DNA of 64,000 nt from Leptoclinus maculatus (lineage: Eukaryota; Chordata; Actinopteri; Perciformes; Stichaeidae). Shown here one piece after another: positions 56,879-64,000 of the stretch. The notes below the pieces were generated by a model. The model was not told where the DNA came from and searched no databases. It worked only from the letters and a program-made list of their open reading frames with translations. Where the stretch lies: NCBI GenBank assembly GCA_032191485.1, contig JAVDOI010000040.1, forward strand, positions 373,501 to 437,500. The letters are read 5' to 3'. Both the position numbers and the translations under genes were made by a program. Numbering within the stretch: position 1 is the first letter of the stretch; each line of letters opens with the position of its first letter.

Positions 56879-57419
56879 GACGCCCCTCATGGAACATCGC
56901 TGTGCTCCCAGCCTCAAATCACTGTATGCATCAGCCCTGACTGCTTGGCGACATTTCCAGCTCTGAATGCCAATTTCTGTCCTCCGAGTCAGATTGTGGG
57001 TTGAGGTCCTTTTGTAGCCTTTATTTATTTTGCAGTTTGTCCAGAAAGGTGCAAGCATTGCTGTGCAGCAGTGTCTGTTGTATGCTGTGAAGCTGTGTGT
57101 TGAGTAATGCAAATTGCCCGGGTTCGCCAAGATAAGTGGGTGTGGCCTTCTGGATGTGCCTAAAGTGATTGTGTGTTCTCACTGATATTTTCCCTTCTTT
57201 GTGGGAGAAATGTGTTCCGAAGATTCTTCCATTGTTAGCATGCTTAGGTTTTAGGCTTTCGTTTGGTTGCTGGGCTGTGTTTGCATTCTCAGAAGCAGAA
57301 ACAGCTTGCCAATGGAAGCTAATGCTAAAGGACTGCACTCTGGGATTATGCCATCTGGGAACCGTCATCCGGAGTACTATGTCTGGGAATGCCGCCCCTG
57401 CCGCTGTCTCTTCCAACTC

Positions 57420-57583
57420 ATACTTACCTGGCAGGGGAGATACCATGATCAAGAAGGTGGTTCACCCAGGGCGAGGCCCAGCCATTGCACTCCGGTTGTG
57501 CTGACCACTGCGAATTCCCCAAATGTGGGAATCTCGACTGCATAATTTCTGGTAGTGGGGGACTGCGTTCGCGCTCTCCCCTG
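57420..57583 (+). ncRNA. U1 snRNA, unit 16
   Basis: Array-typical U1; last unit with the GCCAATGGAAGC flank. Confidence 0.96.
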
Positions 57584-57797
57584 ATTGTCATGTTGAAAAA
57601 AATATCAAGTGGTTTGTACTTTTGATTGGAGGGGAGGAAATAGTACAATGGAGAATATTGCCCTCTTTAAGATGTGGGCAGGAGTATGGGAATGGGTGTG
57701 GCTTCAGATTTGGAACAGGGCACGTCAATTTAGGCTTACCATGAGCGTTTTGACTGGGACAACTAGGGACTTCGGCTGCTCTTGACAAGAGTGCTGT

Positions 57798-57917
57798 ACT
57801 TACTTTGGTTTCTCTTCATAACGCTTAAGTCTTTCGCCTTTTACTAAAGACTTCCGTGGAGAGGAACACCAATGAGTTCAACCTATTTTTAGCAGGCTTT
57901 GCCGTTTGGCTGAGCCT
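57798..57917 (+). ncRNA. U5 snRNA, unit 16
   Basis: CGCTTAAG haplotype. Confidence 0.92.
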
Positions 57918-58093
57918 TGTACACTTGTGAAAAGATAAAAAGCTGTCCTTAACTAGACCAAGGTTCTTGACCATGGAGTTCTTGGATGGGTGTGCCAACC
58001 TGTAGCCACTGCTATGACCCATTGAAAGAACTGCACCATGACAAGGGATAAATGTGTCAGGAGGTTGACACAGGAAGCAAACAGTTGGGGGTC

Positions 58094-58281
58094 ATCGCTT
58101 CTCGGCCTTTTGGCTAAGATCAAGTGTAGTATCTGTTCTTATCAGTTTAATATCTGATATGTCCTCTATATGAGGATAACGTATTAAGCTGATTTTTAGC
58201 ATCGGGAGATGAAAAAGGGGCTTGCTCCGTTCACTCCACGCATTGACCCGGTATTGCAGCATTGCCGGGAACGGTGCACTC
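58094..58281 (+). ncRNA. U2 snRNA, unit 16
   Basis: GCTGATTTTTAGC; a GGAGTTCTTGG change in the upstream flank is shared with units 17 and 18. Confidence 0.95.
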
Positions 58282-58390
58282 CTCAAATGCCTTGTGGACA
58301 ACCAAACACCAATCCAAATGGATCAGTCTGTTGATTAACTTCACATTGTAATGAATGACGAGAGTCTCATTCGCTGTCTATCTTAGAGGC

Positions 58391-58895
58391 TGTGTGTGTG
58401 TGATCTGTGTTCTGTGTGTGTTCTCTGTGTTGTGTGATCTGTGTTCTGTGTGTGATCTGGGATTTGTGTTCTGTGTTCTGTGTGTTATCTCTGTGTTCTA
58501 TCTGTGATGTGTGTGATCTGTGTTCCGTGTTCCGTGTGTGATCTCTGTGATCTGTGTGTGATCTCTGTGTTCTGTGTGTGATCTGTGTTCCGTGTGTGAT
58601 CTCTGTGTTCTATCTGTGATCTGTGTTTGTTCTGTGTGATCTGTGTTCTGTGTGTGATCTCTGTGTTCTATCTGTGATGTGTGTGATCTGTGTTCCGTGT
58701 GTGATCTCTGTGTTCTATCTGTGATCTGTGTGTGATCTCTGTGTTCTGTGTTCTGTGTGTGATCTGTGTTCCGTGTGTGATCTCTGTGTTCTGTGTGTGA
58801 TCTGTGTTCTATCTGTGATCTGTGTGTGTTCTGTGTGATCTGTGTTCTGTGTGTGATCTCTGTGTTGTGTGATCTGTGTGATCTGTGTTCTGTCT
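58391..58895 (+). repeat. Minisatellite, unit 16 (505 bp)
   Basis: Medium class, same length as unit 14. Confidence 0.95.
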
Positions 58896-59438
58896 GACGC
58901 CCCTCATGGAACATCGCTGTGCTCCCAGCCTCAAATCACTGTATGCATCAGCCCTGACTGCTTGGCGACATTTCCAGCTCTGAATGCCAATTTCTGTCCT
59001 CCGAGTCAGATTGTGGGTTGAGGTCCTTTTGTAGCCTTTATTTCTTTTGCAGTTTGTCCAGAAAAGTGCAAGCATTGCTGTGCAGCAGTGTCTGTTGTAT
59101 GCTGTGAAGCTGTGTGTTGAGTAATGCAAATTGCCCGGGTTCGCCAAGATAAGTGGGTGTGGCCTTCTGGATGTGCCTAAAGTGATTGTGTGTTCTCACT
59201 GATATTTTCCCTTCTTTGTGGGAGAAATGTGTTCCGAAGATTCTTCCATTGTTAGCATGCTTAGGTTTTAGGCTTTCGTTTGGTTGCTGGGCTGTGTTTG
59301 CATTCTCAGAAGCAGAAACAGCTTGTTTGCTGTGTGCTAAATGCTAAAGGACTGCACTCTGGGATTATGCCATCTGGGAACCGTCATCCGGAGTACTATG
59401 TCTGGGAATGCCGCCCCTGCCGCTGTCTCTTCCAACTC

Positions 59439-59602
59439 ATACTTACCTGGCAGGGGAGATACCATGATCAAGAAGGTGGTTCACCCAGGGCGAGGCCCAG
59501 CCATTGCACTCCGGTTGTGCTGACCACTGCGAATTCCCCAAATGTGGGAATCTCGACTGCATAATTTCTGGTAGTGGGGGACTGCGTTCGCGCTCTCCCC
59601 TG
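59439..59602 (+). ncRNA. U1 snRNA, unit 17
   Basis: Array-typical U1 with GTTTGCTGTGTGC flank. Confidence 0.96.
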
Positions 59603-59816
59603 ATTGTCATGTTGAAAAAAATATCAAGTGGTTTGTACTTTTGATTGGAGGGGAGGAAATAGTACAATGGAGAATATTGCCCTCTTTAAGATGTGGGCAG
59701 GAGTATGGGAATGGGTGTGGCTTCAGATTTGGAACAGGGCACGTCAATTTAGGCTTACCATGAGCGTTTTGACTGGGACAACTAGGGACTTCGGCTGCTC
59801 TTGACAAGAGTGCTGT

Positions 59817-59936
59817 ACTTACTTTGGTTTCTCTTCATAACGCTTAAGTCTTTCGCCTTTTACTAAAGACTTCCGTGGAGAGGAACACCAATGAGTTCAA
59901 CCTATTTTTAGCAGGCTTTGCCGTTTGGCTGAGCCT
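59817..59936 (+). ncRNA. U5 snRNA, unit 17
   Basis: CGCTTAAG haplotype. Confidence 0.92.
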
Positions 59937-60112
59937 TGTACACTTGTGAAAAGATAAAAAGCTGTCCTTAACTAGACCAAGGTTCTTGACCATGGAGTTC
60001 TTGGATGGGTGTGCCAACCTGTAGCCACTGCTATGACCCATTGAAAGAACTGCACCATGACAAGGGATAAATGTGTCAGGAGGTTGACACAGGAAGCAAA
60101 CAGTTGGGGGTC

Positions 60113-60300
60113 ATCGCTTCTCGGCCTTTTGGCTAAGATCAAGTGTAGTATCTGTTCTTATCAGTTTAATATCTGATATGTCCTCTATATGAGGATAACG
60201 TATTAAGCTGATTTTTAGCATCGGGAGATGAAAAAGGGGCTTGCTCCGTTCACTCCACGCATTGACCCGGTATTGCAGCATTGCCGGGAACGGTGCACTC
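60113..60300 (+). ncRNA. U2 snRNA, unit 17
   Basis: As unit 16. Confidence 0.95.
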
Positions 60301-60409
60301 CTCAAATGCCTTGTGGACAACCAAACACCAATCCAAATGGATCAGTCTGTTGATTAACTTCACACTGTAATGAATGACGAGAGTCTCATTCGCTGTCTAT
60401 CTTAGAGGC

Positions 60410-60921
60410 TGTGTGTGTGTGATCTGTGTTCTGTGTGTGTTCTCTGTGTTGTGTGATCTGTGTTCTGTGTGTGATCTGGGATTTGTGTTCTGTGTTCTGT
60501 GTGTGATCTCTGTGTTCTATCTGTGATGTGTGTGATCTGTGTTCCGTGTTCTGTGTGTGATCTCTGTGATCTGTGTGTGATCTCTGTGTTCTGTGTGTGA
60601 TCTGTGTTCCGTGTGTGATCTCTGTGTTCTATCTGTGATCTGTGTTTGTTCTGTGTGATCTGTGTTCTGTGTGTGATCTCTGTGTTCTATCTGTGATGTG
60701 TGTGATCTGTGTTCCGTGTTCCGTGTGTGATCTCTGTGTTCTATCTGTGATCTGTGTGTGATCTCTGTGTTCTGTGTTCTGTGTGTGATCTGTGTTCCGT
60801 GTGTGATCTCTGTGTTCTGTGTGTGATCTGTGTTCTATCTGTGATCTGTGTGTGTTCTGTGTGATCTGTGTTCTGTGTGTGATCTCTGTGTTGTGTGATC
60901 TGTGTGATCTGTGTTCTGTCT
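60410..60921 (+). repeat. Minisatellite, unit 17 (512 bp)
   Basis: Medium class, same as unit 18. Confidence 0.95.
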
Positions 60922-61464
60922 GACGCCCCTCATGGAACATCGCTGTGCTCCCAGCCTCAAATCACTGTATGCATCAGCCCTGACTGCTTGGCGACATTTC
61001 CAGCTCTGAATGCCAATTTCTGTCCTCCGAGTCAGATTGTGGGTTGAGGTCCTTTTGTAGCCTTTATTTCTTTTGCAGTTTGTCCAGAAAAGTGCAAGCA
61101 TTGCTGTGCAGCAGTGTCTGTTGTATGCTGTGAAGCTGTGTGTTGAGTAATGCAAATTGCCCGGGTTCGCCAAGATAAGTGGGTGTGGCCTTCTGGATGT
61201 GCCTAAAGTGATTGTGTGTTCTCACTGATATTTTCCCTTCTTTGTGGGAGAAATGTGTTCCGAAGATTCTTCCATTGTTAGCATGCTTAGGTTTTAGGCT
61301 TTCGTTTGGTTGCTGGGCTGTGTTTGCATTCTCAGAAGCAGAAACAGCTTGTTTGCTGTGTGCTAAATGCTAAAGGACTGCACTCTGGGATTATGCCATC
61401 TGGGAACCGTCATCCGGAGTACTATGTCTGGGAATGCCGCCCCTGCCGCTGTCTCTTCCAACTC

Positions 61465-61628
61465 ATACTTACCTGGCAGGGGAGATACCATGATCAAGAA
61501 GGTGGTTCACCCAGGGCGAGGCCCAGCCATTGCACTCCGGTTGTGCTGACCACTGCGAATTCCCCAAATGTGGGAATCTCGACTGCATAATTTCTGGTAG
61601 TGGGGGACTGCGTTCGCGCTCTCCCCTG
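61465..61628 (+). ncRNA. U1 snRNA, unit 18
   Basis: Array-typical U1. Units 17 and 18 (2026 bp) look like a recent duplication. Confidence 0.96.
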
Positions 61629-61842
61629 ATTGTCATGTTGAAAAAAATATCAAGTGGTTTGTACTTTTGATTGGAGGGGAGGAAATAGTACAATGGAGAA
61701 TATTGCCCTCTTTAAGATGTGGGCAGGAGTATGGGAATGGGTGTGGCTTCAGATTTGGAACAGGGCACGTCAATTTAGGCTTACCATGAGCGTTTTGACT
61801 GGGACAACTAGGGACTTCGGCTGCTCTTGACAAGAGTGCTGT

Positions 61843-61962
61843 ACTTACTTTGGTTTCTCTTCATAACGCTTAAGTCTTTCGCCTTTTACTAAAGACTTCC
61901 GTGGAGAGGAACACCAATGAGTTCAACCTATTTTTAGCAGGCTTTGCCGTTTGGCTGAGCCT
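61843..61962 (+). ncRNA. U5 snRNA, unit 18
   Basis: CGCTTAAG haplotype. Confidence 0.92.
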
Positions 61963-62138
61963 TGTACACTTGTGAAAAGATAAAAAGCTGTCCTTAACTA
62001 GACCAAGGTTCTTGACCATGGAGTTCTTGGATGGGTGTGCCAACCTGTAGCCACTGCTATGACCCATTGAAAGAACTGCACCATGACAAGGGATAAATGT
62101 GTCAGGAGGTTGACACAGGAAGCAAACAGTTGGGGGTC

Positions 62139-62326
62139 ATCGCTTCTCGGCCTTTTGGCTAAGATCAAGTGTAGTATCTGTTCTTATCAGTTTAATATCT
62201 GATATGTCCTCTATATGAGGATAACGTATTAAGCTGATTTTTAGCATCGGGAGATGAAAAAGGGGCTTGCTCCGTTCACTCCACGCATTGACCCGGTATT
62301 GCAGCATTGCCGGGAACGGTGCACTC
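62139..62326 (+). ncRNA. U2 snRNA, unit 18
   Basis: As units 16 and 17; last U2 in the window. Confidence 0.95.
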
Positions 62327-62435
62327 CTCAAATGCCTTGTGGACAACCAAACACCAATCCAAATGGATCAGTCTGTTGATTAACTTCACACTGTAATGAA
62401 TGACGAGAGTCTCATTCGCTGTCTATCTTAGAGGC

Positions 62436-62947
62436 TGTGTGTGTGTGATCTGTGTTCTGTGTGTGTTCTCTGTGTTGTGTGATCTGTGTTCTGTGTGTGA
62501 TCTGGGATTTGTGTTCTGTGTTCTGTGTGTGATCTCTGTGTTCTATCTGTGATGTGTGTGATCTGTGTTCCGTGTTCTGTGTGTGATCTCTGTGATCTGT
62601 GTGTGATCTCTGTGTTCTGTGTGTGATCTGTGTTCCGTGTGTGATCTCTGTGTTCTATCTGTGATCTGTGTTTGTTCTGTGTGATCTGTGTTCTGTGTGT
62701 GATCTCTGTGTTCTATCTGTGATGTGTGTGATCTGTGTTCCGTGTTCCGTGTGTGATCTCTGTGTTCTATCTGTGATCTGTGTGTGATCTCTGTGTTCTG
62801 TGTTCTGTGTGTGATCTGTGTTCCGTGTGTGATCTCTGTGTTCTGTGTGTGATCTGTGTTCTATCTGTGATCTGTGTGTGTTCTGTGTGATCTGTGTTCT
62901 GTGTGTGATCTCTGTGTTGTGTGATCTGTGTGATCTGTGTTCTGTCT
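62436..62947 (+). repeat. Minisatellite, unit 18 (512 bp)
   Basis: Medium class. Confidence 0.95.
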
Positions 62948-63490
62948 GACGCCCCTCATGGAACATCGCTGTGCTCCCAGCCTCAAATCACTGTATGCAT
63001 CAGCCCTGACTGCTTGGCGACATTTCCAGCTCTGAATGCCAATTTCTGTCCTCCGAGTCAGATTGTGGGTTGAGGTCCTTTTGTAGCCTTTATTTCTTTT
63101 GCAGTTTGTCCAGAAAAGTGCAAGCATTGCTGTGCAGCAGTGTCTGTTGTATGCTGTGAAGCTGTGTGTTGAGTAATGCAAATTGCCCGGGTTCGCCAAG
63201 ATAAGTGGGTGTGGCCTTCTGGATGTGCCTAAAGTGATTGTGTGTTCTCACTGATATTTTCCCTTCTTTGTGGGAGAAATGTGTTCCGAAGATTCTTCCA
63301 TTGTTAGCATGCTTAGGTTTTAGGCTTTCGTTTGGTTGCTGGGCTGTGTTTGCATTCTCAGAAGCAGAAACAGCTTGTTTGCTGTGTGCTAAATGCTAAA
63401 GGACTGCACTCTGGGATTATGCCATCTGGGAACCGTCATCCGGAGTACTATGTCTGGGAATGCCGCCCCTGCCGCTGTCTCTTCCAACTC

Positions 63491-63654
63491 ATACTTACCT
63501 GGCAGGGGAGATACCATGATCAAGAAGGTGGTTCACCCAGGGCGAGGCCCAGCCATTGCACTCCGGTTGTGCTGACCACTGCGAATTCCCCAAATGTGGG
63601 AATCTCGACTGCATAATTTCTGGCAGTGGGGGACTGCGTTCGCGCTCTCCCCTG
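63491..63654 (+). ncRNA. U1 snRNA, unit 19
   Basis: nt 134 T to C just after the Sm site (CTGGCAGTGG). The flank toward U5 has private changes, including loss of two bases in the U5 core promoter (GACAAGTGCTG). Confidence 0.95.
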
Positions 63655-63866
63655 ATTGTCATGTTGAAAAAAATATCAAGTGGTTTGTACTTTTGATTGG
63701 AGGGGAGGAAATAGTACAATGGAGAATATTGCCCTCTTTAAGATGTGGGCAGGATTATGGGAATGGGTGTGGCTTCAGATTTGGAACAGGGCACGTCAAT
63801 TTAGGCTTACCATGAGTGTTTTGACTGGGACAACTAGGGACTTCGGCTGCTCTTGACAAGTGCTGT

Positions 63867-63986
63867 ACTTACTTTGGTTTCTCTTCATAACGCACAAGTC
63901 TTTCGCCTTTTACTAAAGACTTCCGTGGAGAGGAACACCAATGAGTTCAACCTATTTTTAGCAGGCTTTGCCGTTTGGCTGAGCCT
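63867..63986 (+). ncRNA. U5 snRNA, unit 19
   Basis: Returns to the CGCACAAG haplotype. The promoter is 2 bp shorter, placing the PSE at -58. The window ends 14 bp after this gene, before U2. Confidence 0.92.
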
Positions 63987-64000
63987 TGTACACTTGTGAA

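Larger units (their letters stand above)
26883..64000 (+). repeat. Tandem U1-U5-U2 snRNA gene array, 19 units
   Basis: Unit starts (U1) are spaced 2082, 2063, 1742, 1749, 2013, 2013, 2026, 2443, 2443, 2443, 2031, 1997, 2017, 1794, 2019, 2026 and 2026 bp from the second unit on. Gaps are 214 bp from U1 to U5 and 176 bp from U5 to U2; U2 to the next U1 is 900-1600 bp and includes a minisatellite. Two U1 upstream types, GCCAATGGAAGC and GTTTGCTGTGTGC, alternate in blocks. The array runs out of the window inside unit 19. Confidence 0.97.

Noticed and set aside
28021..63654. Many recurrent open frames of 60-143 codons on both strands of the snRNA array, including His/Thr/Arg-rich and Cys/Val-rich low-complexity ones
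   Set aside because: They overlap U1, U5 or U2 genes and the minisatellite, recur only because the DNA recurs, and often lack ATG starts. The low-complexity ones are translations of the TGTGATC repeat.
28735..64000. CRISPR-like regular repeats
   Set aside because: Repeat units are long snRNA cassettes or degenerate minisatellites in a vertebrate genome; no short uniform repeats with unique spacers.
26883..64000. Additional U4, U6 or tRNA genes in the snRNA units
   Set aside because: No U4 start, U6 ACAGAGA box or tRNA A/B boxes were seen in the U2-to-U1 interval.

Overview
The window looks like nuclear DNA of a teleost fish. It carries tandem vertebrate-type 5S rRNA genes, spliceosomal U1, U5 and U2 snRNA genes, an intron-containing piggyBac transposase, endogenous retrovirus (ERV) pieces with gammaretrovirus-style Env motifs, and a spliced gene of a type that is multicopy in fish genomes. 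No host single-copy protein gene is convincingly intact. Linkage of 5S rDNA with U1, U2 and U5 has been reported in the flatfish Solea senegalensis (recalled, not checked); the species here is not identified.

Layout. (1) 1-2469: five 5S rRNA genes on the minus strand, 575-585 bp apart. (2) 2495-3585: a non-autonomous piggyBac derivative sitting in the next 5S spacer, which resumes to 3787. (3) 4022-6624: the left snRNA arm on the minus strand: a U1 lacking its 5' end, U5, U2, a 1-kb minisatellite, and a U1 lacking its 3' end. (4) 6625-26881: a 20-kb block rich in mobile elements. It holds a broken ERV env plus LTR (6625-9188), a complete piggyBac element with an intact two-exon transposase (10686-14457), about 180-bp tandem repeats interrupted by a solo LTR (14.7-15.8 kb), a degenerate minus-strand ERV (16590-20683), and a minus-strand DUF6729/HMGXB3-like pseudogene (21244-25777) with a solo LTR inside one exon. 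(5) 26883-64000: the main snRNA array on the plus strand, with 19 U1 (the first truncated), 19 U5 and 18 U2 genes in U1-U5-U2 order.

The snRNA genes make three of the five RNAs of the major spliceosome from one compact co-oriented cassette: U1 to U2 spans about 860 bp. Each gene has a similar PSE-like ACC[A/G]T motif at -59/-60, and an ATGCAAAT octamer lies about 315 bp before U1. Each cassette is followed by a TGTGATCTGTGTTC-type minisatellite of 233-935 bp, which explains most of the unit length variation (1742-2443 bp). The copies fall into haplotype blocks. Several carry changes at functional positions: an altered U1 5'-splice-site-recognition sequence, altered Sm sites in U1 and U5, a U5 loop I change and U2 5'-end changes. 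U4 and U6 were looked for and not seen.

Many short open frames antisense to the snRNA genes and minisatellites are repeat artefacts and are not annotated as genes.
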